DNA of 64,000 nucleotides from Leclercia sp. LSNIH1 (GCF_002902985.1 NZ_CP026167.1:2108001-2172000), one strand, 5' to 3'; shown: positions 1-9,075, counted from the stretch's first letter. Translations and numbers: made by a program. The notes: generated by a model not told the origin, from the sequence alone.

Positions 1-213
1 GGTAGAAAGGCGTGGATCATTATCCGGCTGCTCTATTTTCGCAACAGTAGGTTGTTTAACGCCCATCGCGGCGGCAAGCTCTGTTTGCGACATATTGAGC
101 TCTTCACGCAGTTGGTTGAGCGCAACAATAATGCGTAATTCTTCAACCTTAGCGGCTATCCGCTCCTGGCTTTCTTCACTCTGCTGGGCCATCAGTTCTT
201 TTAACGTTGCCAT
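1..213 (-). CDS. XRE-family antitoxin (HigA-like), cut by the left edge
   Basis: Antitoxin and transcriptional repressor of a type II toxin-antitoxin pair. The visible 71 residues start at the ATG whose complement lies at 211-213 and run off the window, so the C-terminus is missing. Residues about 43-62 form a helix-turn-helix (SQTELAAAMGVKQPTVAKIE), typical of the XRE/HigA family. The gene overlaps the 3' end of the upstream toxin by 13 bases, giving translational coupling and the toxin-first order of HigBA systems. It probably binds the twin palindromes at 575-616. The family assignment is secure; the exact subfamily is not. Confidence 0.85.
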   Translation of the reverse strand, partial: MATLKELMAQQSEESQERIAAKVEELRIIVALNQLREELNMSQTELAAAMGVKQPTVAKIEQPDNDPRLST

Positions 214-563
214 TTGGCCTCCTTACTCGCCAGATATTTGCTGAACTCAGCGTCAGCTATGTTAATCATACGTTTATAGAAACGCTTATCACCCGCGCCT
301 GTCTTGTTGCCAGCGCATAAAATAATGGCCTGACGCCCGGGATCAAAGGCAAAAAAAGCGCGAATCGGATCGCCTGCATGCTGAATGCGTAGCTCTTTCA
401 TATTGGTGTATTGCGATGCCTTAACGGTATCAACCCATGGTCGCCCCAGTTGAGGGCCATACTCAGAAAGAATATGCAACGCTGCCAGGACATCTTCTTT
501 CAGGTCTTGTTTCTGATGGTGAAACCATTCGTCAAACATATCCGTTGTTTCGACTTCCCACAT
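201..563 (-). CDS. RelE/ParE-superfamily toxin (HigB / Gp49-like)
   Basis: Predicted mRNA interferase toxin of 120 residues. The conserved core of the phage-derived Gp49-like family is visible: MKELRIQHAGDPIRAFFAFDP followed by a hydrophobic strand and the GAGDKRFYKRMI segment. It is translated immediately before the XRE antitoxin, with overlapping ends. The start is the ATG at 563, just downstream of two palindromes that are the likely autoregulatory operators. Toxic activity is inferred from the family, not visible directly. Confidence 0.82.
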   Translation of the reverse strand: MWEVETTDMFDEWFHHQKQDLKEDVLAALHILSEYGPQLGRPWVDTVKASQYTNMKELRIQHAGDPIRAFFAFDPGRQAIILCAGNKTGAGDKRFYKRMINIADAEFSKYLASKEAKWQR

Positions 564-574
564 AGTGATTTCCT

Positions 575-616
575 TATAGCCTTCTGGCTATAAAACAATA
601 TAGCCAAAAGGCTATA
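575..616. promoter_or_regulatory. Twin palindromic operators of the first toxin-antitoxin pair
   Basis: Two palindromes with identical 7-bp arms TATAGCC/GGCTATA and 4-base centres occur at 575-592 and 599-616. Their centres are 24 bp apart, a little over two helical turns. They sit 12 to 53 bases upstream of the toxin start, where a HigA-type antitoxin would bind to repress its own operon. Confidence 0.65.
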
Positions 617-645
617 CCTGCAACTGCCCAGCCTCCATAAAAACC

Positions 646-677
646 GTAGGCCGGGTAAGGCGAAGCCGCCACCCGGC
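646..677. repeat. REP palindrome
   Basis: Imperfect GC-rich palindrome (GTAGGCCGGGTAAGGC ... GCCACCCGGC) with the typical REP layout, lying between the toxin operon and the sugar operon. Confidence 0.75.
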
Positions 678-752
678 ACCCCCGCACACCCCACTTCACC
701 TTTATCGTGACCCCTCTCGCACTTCTTAACCGATCCCCAGGATCTTTTTTTT

Positions 753-795
753 GTAATCGATTACTTTTCACTTGATGCGATTTGTAATCGATTAC
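753..795. promoter_or_regulatory. Twin LacI-type operators upstream of the sugar operon
   Basis: The perfect 12-bp palindrome GTAATCGATTAC occurs at 753-764 and again at 784-795, centres 31 bp (about three helical turns) apart and on the same helix face. Both copies are followed by TTTT. The central CG is typical of LacI/GalR operators, and a LacI-family gene closes the same operon, so it is the natural ligand. The second copy lies 22 bases before the chosen start of the transporter gene. Confidence 0.7.
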
Positions 796-816
796 TTTTT
801 ACGGGTGGGGCTTATC

Positions 817-2055
817 ATGGTGTCGACAACTGAAAGTAGTGGAAAGGTGACAGGGGAGTACCGGCTGCTGGTACCGCGCCTCTCCCTGATGATGTTCCTG
901 CAATTTTTTATCTGGGGTAGCTGGTCGGTAACGCTCGGTCTGGTGATGACCCAGCACAACATGTCATTGCTGATTGGCGACGCCTTCTCCGCCGGGCCGA
1001 TCGCCTCTATTTTATCGCCGTTTGTGCTCGGAATGCTGGTGGACCGCTTCTTCGCCTCGCAGAAGGTGATGGCGGTGATGCACCTGGCCGGGGCGGCGAT
1101 CCTGTGGTTCGTGCCGGGGGCGCTGATCGCGGAGAACGGCGCGCTGCTGATCGGCTTGCTGTTTGGCTACACGCTTTGCTATATGCCGACCCTGGCGCTG
1201 ACCAATAATATCGCTTTCCACAGCCTGGCGAACGTCGACAAAACCTTCCCGGTGGTCCGCGTATTTGGCACCATCGGCTGGATTGTCGCGGGGATCTTTA
1301 TCGGCGTTACCGGCGTGGCCGCAAGCATCACCATCTTCCACGTGGCGGCGGCCAGCTCCGTCCTGCTGGCGCTCTACAGCCTGACGCTGCCGCACACGCC
1401 TGCCCCGGCCAAAGGGATGCCGGTGAAGGTGCGCGATCTCTTCTGCGCCGACGCCTTCGCCCTGCTGAAAACCCGTCACTTCTTTATCTTCTGCCTGTGC
1501 GCGATGCTGATCTCCGTCCCGCTCGGCACCTACTACGCTTATACCGCCTCTTACCTGGCGGATGCCGGGATCGCGGATGTCAGTACCGCCATGTCCTTCG
1601 GCCAGATGTCCGAAATCTTCTTTATGCTGGTGATCCCGCTGCTGTTCCGCCGTCTGGGCGTTAAATACATGCTGCTGATCGGCATGCTGGCGTGGTTTGT
1701 CCGCTACGCGATGTTTGCTCTGGGGGTAAGTGAAGAGGGGCGCATCCTGCTCTATCTCGGCATCCTGCTGCATGGCGTCTGCTATGACTTCTTCTTTGTG
1801 GTGGGCTTTATCTATACCGACCGCGTGGCGGGCGAAAAGGTCAAAGGCCAGGCGCAGAGCATGATCGTGATGTTCACTTACGGTATCGGCATGCTGCTGG
1901 GCTCGCAGATTTCCGGCGCGCTCTACAACCGCCTGGTGGCGGGGCAGGCCGTGCCACAGGCGTGGGTAACATTCTGGTGGATCCCGGCGGTGGCTGCTGC
2001 TGTGATTGCACTCGTTTTCCTTGTCTCGTTCAAATATGACGATGACAAGGCGTAA
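817..2055 (+). CDS. MFS transporter, nucleoside:H+ symporter (NupG/YegT-like) family
   Basis: Inner-membrane proton symporter of about 412 residues with roughly 12 hydrophobic segments, resembling NupG, XapB and YegT (RLSLMMFLQFFIWGSWSVTLG at the N-terminus is characteristic). The ATG at 817 is preferred over the upstream in-frame ATG at 772, because a 772 start would place the second operator inside the coding region, and a G-rich element (GGGTGGGG) precedes 817. It is the first gene of an operon with a TIM-barrel isomerase, an oxidoreductase and a LacI regulator, so it probably imports the sugar or glycoside those enzymes process rather than a nucleoside. Substrate unknown. Confidence 0.85.
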   Translation: MVSTTESSGKVTGEYRLLVPRLSLMMFLQFFIWGSWSVTLGLVMTQHNMSLLIGDAFSAGPIASILSPFVLGMLVDRFFASQKVMAVMHLAGAAILWFVPGALIAENGALLIGLLFGYTLCYMPTLALTNNIAFHSLANVDKTFPVVRVFGTIGWIVAGIFIGVTGVAASITIFHVAAASSVLLALYSLTLPHTPAPAKGMPVKVRDLFCADAFALLKTRHFFIFCLCAMLISVPLGTYYAYTASYLADAGIADVSTAMSFGQMSEIFFMLVIPLLFRRLGVKYMLLIGMLAWFVRYAMFALGVSEEGRILLYLGILLHGVCYDFFFVVGFIYTDRVAGEKVKGQAQSMIVMFTYGIGMLLGSQISGALYNRLVAGQAVPQAWVTFWWIPAVAAAVIALVFLVSFKYDDDKA

Positions 2056-2069
2056 TTTCTGGAGGTGGT

Positions 2070-3095
2070 ATGAGGACGATTAAAGGCCCGGGTATTTTTC
2101 TGTCGCAGTTTATCGGGGCACAACCCCCGTTCAACACCCTCGACGGGCTGGCCGGTTGGGCGGCGGAAAAGGGCTACAAAGCGCTGCAAATGCCCTGCAA
2201 CCATAAAGCGATTTTTGACGTCGAGCAGGCGGCAGAGAGCCAGACCTACTGCGACGAGATAGGCGGCAGGCTGGCGGAGAAGGGGCTGGTCATCAGCGAG
2301 CTCTCCACTCATCTGGAGGGGCAGCTTATTGCGGTCAATCCGGTCTACGACGAGGCGTTCGATAACTTCGCTCCTCCGGCGGTGCGCGGTAACGCCAGCG
2401 CCCGCCAGGCCTGGGCGACCGATATCGTGAAAAAGGCGGCGGTCGCCTCGGCACGGCTCGGTTTAACCGCCCACGCCACCTTCTCAGGATCGCTGGCCTG
2501 GCCGTTTATCTATCCCTGGCCGCCACATAACGAGACGCGTTTTGCGGAGGCGTTCAACGAGCTGGCCCGCCGCTGGCGACCCATTCTGGATGCGTTCGAT
2601 GAGCAGGGGGTTAACGTCTGCTATGAAATTCATCCCGGAGAAGATCTGCACGACGGCGTCACCTTCGAGCGTTTTCTGGCGCTGGTAGACAACCACCCGC
2701 GCTGTAACATGCTTTACGACCCAAGCCACCTGCTGTTGCAGCAGATCGATTATCTGACCTGGATCGATCACTACCACACCCGCATCAAGGCGTTTCACGT
2801 TAAGGATGCCGAATTCCGTCCCAACGGGCGCAGCGGGGTGTATGGCGGCTATCAGAGCTGGATCAACCGCGCCGGACGCTTCCGGTCGCCGGGGGACGGG
2901 CAGATCGACTTTAAGGGCATCTTCAGCAAGCTGACCCAGTACGACTACGACGGCTGGGCGGTGCTGGAGTGGGAGTGCTGCCTGAAAGATGGCGAAACCG
3001 GGGCGCGGGAAGGGCGCGAGTTTATCTCCCGCCACATTATTCCTGTATCCGATCGGGCGTTCGACGATTTCGCCGCAGGAGAACTTCATGATTAA
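2070..3095 (+). CDS. Sugar phosphate isomerase/epimerase (AP endonuclease 2-like TIM barrel)
   Basis: Cytoplasmic TIM-barrel enzyme of 341 residues from the xylose isomerase-like/AP endonuclease family 2 superfamily. Metal-binding positions typical of the fold are visible: VCYEIHPGED, the MLYDPSHL motif, AFHVKDAEF and the C-terminal VLEWECC. It starts 14 bases after the transporter with GGAGG upstream, and its last 8 bases overlap the oxidoreductase gene. Pairing of this family with a Gfo/Idh/MocA dehydrogenase is common in inositol-type and 3-keto-glycoside pathways, but the substrate here cannot be read from sequence. Confidence 0.85.
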   Translation: MRTIKGPGIFLSQFIGAQPPFNTLDGLAGWAAEKGYKALQMPCNHKAIFDVEQAAESQTYCDEIGGRLAEKGLVISELSTHLEGQLIAVNPVYDEAFDNFAPPAVRGNASARQAWATDIVKKAAVASARLGLTAHATFSGSLAWPFIYPWPPHNETRFAEAFNELARRWRPILDAFDEQGVNVCYEIHPGEDLHDGVTFERFLALVDNHPRCNMLYDPSHLLLQQIDYLTWIDHYHTRIKAFHVKDAEFRPNGRSGVYGGYQSWINRAGRFRSPGDGQIDFKGIFSKLTQYDYDGWAVLEWECCLKDGETGAREGREFISRHIIPVSDRAFDDFAAGELHD

Positions 3096-4230
3096 CGTCG
3101 GCATTATCGGCAGCGGCTTTATCGGCCCGGCGCATATCGAAGCCCTGCGCCGCCTGGGGTATGTGCAGGTGGTCGCCCTCTGCGATGGCTCGCTGGAACA
3201 GGCGCAAGAGAAAGCCCGGGCGCTGAACATTCCTCACGCCTACGGCAGCGTGGATGCACTGCTGGCGCACCCGGAGCTGCACGTGGTGCACAACTGCACC
3301 CCTAACCATCTGCATGCGGCGATCAACCGCCAGATCCTGCGTGCCGGTAAACATGTTTTCTCCGAAAAGCCGCTGTGCATGACCCCAGACGAGGCGCGGG
3401 AGCTGGTCACGCTGGCGGAACAGGCGGGGGTGATACACGGCGTGAGCTTTGTCTACCGTCAGTTTGCGATGGTGCGCCAGGCGGCGAGCATGGTGGCGCA
3501 GGGCTCCCTCGGACGGCTCTTTGCCGCCCACGGCAGCTATCTGCAGGACTGGATGCTGCTGGAAACCGATTACAACTGGCGAGTTGATGCGGCGCTCGGG
3601 GGCGCATCGCGGGCGGTGGCCGATATCGGTTCTCACTGGTGCGACACCATTCAGTTTCTGACCGGACGGCGCATCACCGACGTGATGGCCGACCTCTCCA
3701 TCGTCTGGCCGACCCGCAAGGCGAATCTGGCCGGGAATCAGACCTTCAGCCAGGCGGGCGAGGCGGTATATGAAGACAAACCCGTCACCACCGAGGATTT
3801 CGGCTCGGTGCTGTTCCGCTTCGACGATGGCAGTAAGGGCAGCTTTACCGTCTCGCAGGTGAGTGCCGGACGTAAAAATCGCCTCAGCCTGGAGGTGAAC
3901 GGCAGCGAGGGCTCCGTGGCCTGGGATCAGGAGGTGCCCCAGCAGCTATGGGTAGGGCATCGCGCCCGGGCCAATCAGGTACTGACGGACGATCCGGGTC
4001 TGATGAACCGCGACGTGGCCGACAGCGCCCACTTCCCGGGCGGCCATATCGAAGGCTGGCCGGACGCCTTTAAAAATATGATGGCGCACTTTTATCAGGC
4101 AGTACAGACGGGCAGGATGCCGGAGAAGCCGGTGTTCGCCACCTTCCATGACGGAGCGAGCGTCATGTATATCATTGATGCGATAGTCAAAAGCCATCAG
4201 CAGCAGCGCTGGGTCGCAGTCGCGCAGTAA
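3088..4230 (+). CDS. Gfo/Idh/MocA-family NAD(P)-dependent oxidoreductase
   Basis: Sugar or polyol dehydrogenase of 380 residues. The N-terminal Rossmann motif IGSGFIGPAH, the family's catalytic-lysine motif SEKPLCMTPDEA and the later ADIGSHWCDTIQFL segment are all present. The ATG at 3088 has AGGAG seven bases upstream and overlaps the isomerase stop, so the two are translationally coupled; a longer reading from 2989 would run deep into the isomerase gene. It likely oxidises or reduces a hydroxyl of the imported sugar, working with the TIM-barrel protein. Specific substrate unknown. Confidence 0.87.
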   Translation: MINVGIIGSGFIGPAHIEALRRLGYVQVVALCDGSLEQAQEKARALNIPHAYGSVDALLAHPELHVVHNCTPNHLHAAINRQILRAGKHVFSEKPLCMTPDEARELVTLAEQAGVIHGVSFVYRQFAMVRQAASMVAQGSLGRLFAAHGSYLQDWMLLETDYNWRVDAALGGASRAVADIGSHWCDTIQFLTGRRITDVMADLSIVWPTRKANLAGNQTFSQAGEAVYEDKPVTTEDFGSVLFRFDDGSKGSFTVSQVSAGRKNRLSLEVNGSEGSVAWDQEVPQQLWVGHRARANQVLTDDPGLMNRDVADSAHFPGGHIEGWPDAFKNMMAHFYQAVQTGRMPEKPVFATFHDGASVMYIIDAIVKSHQQQRWVAVAQ

Positions 4231-4305
4231 CACGTTGCCCGGTGCGCCGGGCAGCCCATTTATGGTAGCCTGCTGCAAACGCAAACCGCAGGATCACTCG
4301 TCGCT

Positions 4306-5280
4306 ATGTCAATTCAGAAAATCGCCCAACTGGCGGGCGTCTCGGTGGCGACGGTATCGCGCGTGCTGAATAACAGCGATACCGTCAAAGCCAAAAACCG
4401 CGATCGCGTCTTGCAGGCGATTAAAGAGGCGAACTATCAGCCCAATCTTCTGGCCCGCCAGCTGCGCACGGCGCGCAGCTATATGGTGCTGGTGATGGTT
4501 TCCAACATTGCCAACCCGTTCTGCGCCGAGGTGGTGAAGGGCATTGAGGAGCAGGCGGAGAAAAACGGCTACCGCATTCTGCTGTGCAACTCCGGCTCCG
4601 ATATTGAACGCTCCCGCTCGGGGCTCAGCCTGCTCTCCGGCAAAATGGTCGACGGCATTATCACGATGGATGCCTTCACCCGCCTCCCCGAACTGGCGGC
4701 ACTCATCGGCGATGCCCCCTGGGTACAGTGCGCCGAATACGCCGATGCGGGTGCGGTCTCCTGTGTGGGGATCAACGATGTCGACGCCTCCCAGCATGTG
4801 GTCAGCCGTCTGGCCGACGGCGGGCGACAGCGGATTGCGCTTATCAACCACGATCTGAGCTACAAATATGCCCGCCTGCGCGAGCGGGGCTATAAAAGCG
4901 TGCTGCATCTGCGCGATCTGGCGTATCAGGCGGTAGAGTATGCGAGCGATCTGAGCGCGGCGGCCGGGATGACGGCGATGAGCAAACTGCTGGCAACAGA
5001 GCCGCGCCCGGATGCGGTATTTGCGGTCTCCGATACCCTGGCCGCGGGAGCGTTACGCGCTATCGAAAAGGCCGGGCTGCGCGTGCCGGAAGATATCGCG
5101 GTGGTGGGTTTCGATGGCACCGAGCTGTCGGAGATGGTCTCGCTGACCACCATTGAACAGCCATCGCGGGATATCGGGCGCAAGGCGGTCGATCTGCTGC
5201 TGAACAAAATCGACAACCCCGATGCGCCCACGGAGCGGGTGATGATGAACTGGCGCTTTATTTCCCGCGCCAGTACCTGA
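4306..5280 (+). CDS. LacI-family transcriptional regulator
   Basis: DNA-binding repressor of 324 residues. The LacI helix-turn-helix and hinge are clear (IQKIAQLAGVSVATVSRVLN, then NLLARQLRTARSYMV), followed by a periplasmic-binding-protein-like ligand domain ending in GFDGTELSEM and TTIEQPSRDIGRKA. It follows the oxidoreductase by 75 bases in the same direction and is the probable ligand of the twin GTAATCGATTAC operators at the head of the operon. Its stop codon directly abuts the stop of convergent ybdG. Confidence 0.92.
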   Translation: MSIQKIAQLAGVSVATVSRVLNNSDTVKAKNRDRVLQAIKEANYQPNLLARQLRTARSYMVLVMVSNIANPFCAEVVKGIEEQAEKNGYRILLCNSGSDIERSRSGLSLLSGKMVDGIITMDAFTRLPELAALIGDAPWVQCAEYADAGAVSCVGINDVDASQHVVSRLADGGRQRIALINHDLSYKYARLRERGYKSVLHLRDLAYQAVEYASDLSAAAGMTAMSKLLATEPRPDAVFAVSDTLAAGALRAIEKAGLRVPEDIAVVGFDGTELSEMVSLTTIEQPSRDIGRKAVDLLLNKIDNPDAPTERVMMNWRFISRAST

Positions 5281-6525
5281 TTATTTCGCCAGCACGCCGG
5301 CCAGGGAGCGAATATCGTTCCCGGTGGGCGACTGGTGAATACGCAGGCCAAATTCATCGATCACCGCAAAAATATGGTCGAAAATATCGGCCTGAATCGC
5401 CTCATATTCCGCCCAGATGACGGTGTTGGTGAAGGCATAGATTTCAATCGGCAGGCCGTTGGCGTCGGGGGCTAACTGGCGCACCATCAGGGTCATATCC
5501 TGGCGAATACGCGGATGGTTGCGCAGATATTCATTCAGATAGGCGCGGAAGGTACCAATATTGGTCATCTTACGCAGGTTCAGCACCGATTCGCCTTCCC
5601 CGTTTTGCTGATTCCACAGGGTGATTTCCTCATGGCGCGTGGCCATATAGGGCTTGAGCAGCTTCGCCTGAATCAGCCGCTGCTGTTCCTGTTCGTCGAG
5701 AAAATGAATGCTGGTGGTATCAATATTCAGGCTGCGCTTAATCCGTCGTCCGCCGGAGGCTGACATGCCGCTCCAGTTGATAAAAGCGTCGGAGACCAGC
5801 GCCCAGGTCGGGATGGTCGTAATCGTGTTATCAAAATTGCGCACCTTGACGGTGGTCAGGCCGATATCGGTCACCGTGCCGTTCGCGCCATATTTCGGCA
5901 TCTCCAGCCAGTCGCCGAGCTTGAGCATATCGTTGGCCGAGAGCTGAATACCCGCCACCAGCCCGAGAATGGGATCTTTAAACACCAGCATTAATACGGC
6001 TGCCATCGCGCCCAGGCCGCTAATCAGAATGGCGGGAGACTGACCGATCAGCAGAGAGATAATCAGGATCCCCACCAGAATGGCGCTCACCAGCTTGATC
6101 CCCTGGAAGATGCCTTTCAGCGGCAGCTGGGAGGCGGTCGCCATTTTTTGCGACAGGTTGAATATCACGTCCACCAGCGAGAAGAACGCCAGCAGGGCGT
6201 AAATCATCACCCACAGCTTCGCGCAGGTGGTTAATATCTCTGCCGCATCGCTGCCTTTTTGCAGCCACAATACCGCCTGAACGTTGACGATGATCCCCTG
6301 CAGGGTAAAGGCCAGGCGGTGAAATAATTTATTCTGGGTGATGATCTGCAGCCATAAATGGCTGCTGGCCCGGGCCCGTTTCTCGAAGGCCCGCAATACC
6401 ACTTTGTGCAGAATAAAGTGAATAATCAGCGAAGTAAGAAAAATAATTCCAAAGATAATCACGAGGGAAGTGGTGTGATTAATTTCAATTCCTGACTCTT
6501 CGACCAGGGAAATAAACTCCTGCAT
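5281..6525 (-). CDS. ybdG: Mechanosensitive channel of the MscS family, YbdG
   Basis: Inner-membrane osmotic-stress channel of 414 residues, very close to E. coli YbdG in length and sequence. The N-terminus has several membrane segments, and the MscS core is conserved ([20 protein letters not shown], then [23 protein letters not shown]). The C-terminus [14 protein letters not shown] is also YbdG-like. A good ribosome site (AGGAG) lies 8 bases before the ATG. In E. coli ybdG is followed by nfsB; here a drug exporter, its regulator and a toxin-antitoxin pair lie between them. Confidence 0.95.
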   Translation of the reverse strand: MQEFISLVEESGIEINHTTSLVIIFGIIFLTSLIIHFILHKVVLRAFEKRARASSHLWLQIITQNKLFHRLAFTLQGIIVNVQAVLWLQKGSDAAEILTTCAKLWVMIYALLAFFSLVDVIFNLSQKMATASQLPLKGIFQGIKLVSAILVGILIISLLIGQSPAILISGLGAMAAVLMLVFKDPILGLVAGIQLSANDMLKLGDWLEMPKYGANGTVTDIGLTTVKVRNFDNTITTIPTWALVSDAFINWSGMSASGGRRIKRSLNIDTTSIHFLDEQEQQRLIQAKLLKPYMATRHEEITLWNQQNGEGESVLNLRKMTNIGTFRAYLNEYLRNHPRIRQDMTLMVRQLAPDANGLPIEIYAFTNTVIWAEYEAIQADIFDHIFAVIDEFGLRIHQSPTGNDIRSLAGVLAK

Positions 6526-6543
6526 AACATCTCCTGTATTAAA

Positions 6544-6566
6544 GCAGCCGCCATAATGGCGGCTGC
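6544..6566 (-). terminator. Terminator-like hairpin after the DHA2 exporter
   Basis: A near-perfect inverted repeat (GCAGCCGCCA ... TGGCGGCTGC, 3-base loop). On the minus strand it is followed by TTTAAT. It lies just past the stop codon of the exporter gene and before ybdG. Confidence 0.6.
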
Positions 6567-6591
6567 GGATCGATTATGCAAACCCAGGGGC

Positions 6592-8028
6592 TTATCGGGA
6601 CGCGTGGCAGGCTTTCGTGACCGGCAGGCTAAGACGATGGCGCAGCCGCAGGGTCGCCAGCGCCAGCACCACCATCATGCCTGTTTCTACCGCCAGGAAG
6701 AGGTTAATCGCCTCCGCGTAATCCCCGTGATGGTTTTGCAGGGCGTGGAGCAAAATCGCGCCAAATATTGCAGGCCCCAGGCCGAGCGCCGCCTGTTGCA
6801 GGGTGCTGAGAATGGCGCTGGCGGCCCCGGCGTCATCGGGCTGAATATCGCGCATGCCGATACGGTAGAAACTGTTCACAATCAGCGCCTGGCCGTAGCC
6901 CACCAGCCCGGTGGCCGGGGCGAGGGTCAGGGCGGTGTTCTCCAGTCCCCAGATGCGGAAGGCGGCGATCAGCGCCAGCAGGCCGGTTATCTGGATTGCC
7001 AGGCCGGTAAGCAGAAGGGTGCTGGTGCTGTAGCGGGCAATCAGGCGCGGGGCAAACCACGCCGAGACAAAATAGGTCACGCCCAGGGCGATAAAGCTGT
7101 TGCCGGACTGCCACGGCGCCATCCCCAGACCGGTCTGCATGGTCAGCGCCATGCAGAACATAAACCCGGACCAGACGCTGAAAAAGAGCAGCGCAATCAG
7201 CACGCCAAAGCGGATGCTGCCGAGCTGCATTAAGCGTGGCGGGATCAGCGGGTGGGCCCCTTCGCGCTCTTTTTTACGCGCGTTCAGCGCCATCAACCAG
7301 GCCAGAGGGACAATAGCGACCAGCATCGCCTTCAGCGGCCACGACCAGTGCCACTGGGGCCCCAGCGCCATCGGGAACAGCAGGCAACAGAGGATCGCGG
7401 CCAGCAGCGCAGTACCCGGCCAGTCGATGCGCGACGGCGTATCGCGACGGGTTTGCGGAACAAAACGGCGGCTCAGGGCCAGCACCAACAGGCAGATCGG
7501 CACGTTGATAAAGAAGGCGTTGCGCCAGCCCAGCCCGGCGATATCCGCCGACACCAGCCAGCCGCCGCCCATCTGCCCGACAATAAAGGCGATCCCGCCG
7601 ATGCCGCCAAACAGGCTGATGGCTCTGGCGTGGGCGGTGCCTTTCAGGGTCACGTGAAGGGTGGCAAGAATTTGCGGCACGATCAGCGCTGCGCCCGCGC
7701 CCTGCACGATGCGCGCGGCCAGCAGTTGCTCGATATTGCCCGCCATCCCGCACAGCAATGAGGCCAGGCCGAAGCTCGCCACGCCCCACATAAACAGACG
7801 GCGGCGCCCGAGGTTATCCCCCAGCTTGCTCCCGAGCGCCAGACAGACGGCGAAGGCCACCCCGTAGAGCGCCACAATCAGCTCCAGCTCGGTGGCGGTG
7901 GCATGCAGCGAGTGGGTGATGGAATCCAGCGCCACGTTGGTGATCGAGGTATCGATCAGCGGCAGCATCTGGCCGGTTAACAGCAATATCAGGCCTGCCC
8001 GGCCCGGTGAAACAACTGACCTATTCAT
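6592..8028 (-). CDS. MFS transporter, DHA2 (14-segment) drug exporter family
   Basis: Inner-membrane proton-driven exporter of 478 residues. The DHA2 signatures are visible: the first segment with LPLIDTSITNVAL, the loop GSKLGDNLGRRRLF, and ARIVQGAGAALIVPQILA in segment 4. About 13-14 hydrophobic segments can be counted. The gene is divergent from a helix-turn-helix regulator, and the 107-base gap contains an inverted repeat, so that regulator probably controls it. The exported compound is unknown. Confidence 0.88.
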   Translation of the reverse strand: MNRSVVSPGRAGLILLLTGQMLPLIDTSITNVALDSITHSLHATATELELIVALYGVAFAVCLALGSKLGDNLGRRRLFMWGVASFGLASLLCGMAGNIEQLLAARIVQGAGAALIVPQILATLHVTLKGTAHARAISLFGGIGGIAFIVGQMGGGWLVSADIAGLGWRNAFFINVPICLLVLALSRRFVPQTRRDTPSRIDWPGTALLAAILCCLLFPMALGPQWHWSWPLKAMLVAIVPLAWLMALNARKKEREGAHPLIPPRLMQLGSIRFGVLIALLFFSVWSGFMFCMALTMQTGLGMAPWQSGNSFIALGVTYFVSAWFAPRLIARYSTSTLLLTGLAIQITGLLALIAAFRIWGLENTALTLAPATGLVGYGQALIVNSFYRIGMRDIQPDDAGAASAILSTLQQAALGLGPAIFGAILLHALQNHHGDYAEAINLFLAVETGMMVVLALATLRLRHRLSLPVTKACHASR

Positions 8029-8086
8029 GGTGACTCCATTGCGTCAAACAGCGTAGCGTCGTAGCATCAACCATCTGATAAACGGG

Positions 8087-8110
8087 TACCAGTTCTTGCT
8101 TATACTGGTA
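8087..8110. promoter_or_regulatory. Inverted repeat in the exporter/regulator intergenic region
   Basis: TACCAGT at 8087-8093 and ACTGGTA at 8104-8110 form a perfect 7-bp inverted repeat with a 10-base spacer. It overlaps a TATACT that could be the -10 of the regulator gene. This is a candidate operator for the divergent regulator. Confidence 0.5.
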
Positions 8111-8135
8111 TTGGCACTACCATGCAGGGGGCACT

Positions 8136-9002
8136 ATGGCGCTGATGTCTGAACCGGTCACCGCACTGCAGGATGACACCCGAAAACAGTTGGGGGCTTT
8201 TCTACGCGCCCGACGCGAAAGCCTCGATCCGCAGCGTCTTGGCCTGCCGCGCAGCGGTCGCCGCCGCACGCCGGGCCTGCGGCGTGAAGAGGTGGCCATG
8301 CTGGCGGATGTGGGCGTCACCTGGTACACCTGGCTCGAGCAGGGCAGGAATGTGAATCCGTCCAGCGCGGTGATGGCGGCGGTAGCGAAAGCGCTGCAAT
8401 GTACCCCGACCGAAGCCCGCCACCTCTTTCTGCTGGCCGGCCTGCCGCCGGGCGAAGCGCCGCAGGCGGTCTGCTGTGAGGGGATCAGCGAAGGCACCCG
8501 CCGTCTGCTCGATACCCTGATGCCAAAACCCGCCAGCATCCAGAAACCGAATTTCGATATCGTGGCGTGGAATGACAGCTTCGGCCACCTGATGGGCGTC
8601 GACTTTAACGCCATTCCGCCGGAAGATCGCAACTGTATCTATCTCTTCCTCACCCATCCCGCGTGGCGCGCCCGGCTGGGCAAGCGTGATGACGTGTTGC
8701 CCATTTTTGTCTCCTATTTTCGCGCGGCGATGGCCGAGCACCGGGGCGACCCGCAGTGGGAGGCCAAACTGGCACGCTTCTTTGCAGTATCTGAAGAGTT
8801 TGAAACCCTGTGGCACCAGCGCAACGACGTGCGCGGCGTGGAAAACCAGCTCAAGCTCTTTACCCATCCCGAACTGGGCGATTTTCATCTCCAGCAGATG
8901 TACTGGTACTCTGCTCCGCGCAACGGCTCGCGGCTGCTGGTCTATCTGCCGGTGGATGAGGCGGGAGAGAGGGCAATGGCGTGGCTGGCTGCACAGAAAT
9001 AA
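8136..9002 (+). CDS. Helix-turn-helix regulator with MmyB-like ligand domain
   Basis: Transcription factor of 288 residues. The N-terminal XRE-type domain has the family's hallmark RRTPGLRREEVAMLADVGVTWYTWLEQGR, quoted here in overview from residues 42-72. The C-terminal part (residues about 120-280) is the MmyB-like domain, thought to bind small lipophilic ligands. It is divergent from the DHA2 exporter and is the likely regulator of that gene. The start at 8136 is not strongly fixed; ATG at 8145 is an alternative. Confidence 0.87.
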   Translation: MALMSEPVTALQDDTRKQLGAFLRARRESLDPQRLGLPRSGRRRTPGLRREEVAMLADVGVTWYTWLEQGRNVNPSSAVMAAVAKALQCTPTEARHLFLLAGLPPGEAPQAVCCEGISEGTRRLLDTLMPKPASIQKPNFDIVAWNDSFGHLMGVDFNAIPPEDRNCIYLFLTHPAWRARLGKRDDVLPIFVSYFRAAMAEHRGDPQWEAKLARFFAVSEEFETLWHQRNDVRGVENQLKLFTHPELGDFHLQQMYWYSAPRNGSRLLVYLPVDEAGERAMAWLAAQK

Positions 9003-9075
9003 TTTCTGCGAGGGGCTTTCAGGGAATAGAAGTCACTCCGGTCTGACCTGGATAAAGGGGGTAAGGTAAATCACG

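Noticed and set aside
1012..1773. Long minus-strand open frame of 253 codons inside the transporter gene
   Set aside because: Low-complexity, histidine- and glutamine-rich translation opposite a clear membrane protein; it is a shadow of the GC-rich codons.
4234..4256. Short hairpin GCCCGG/CCGGGC before the LacI gene as a transcription terminator
   Set aside because: No T-run and a very short stem; the regulator is more likely co-transcribed with the operon.
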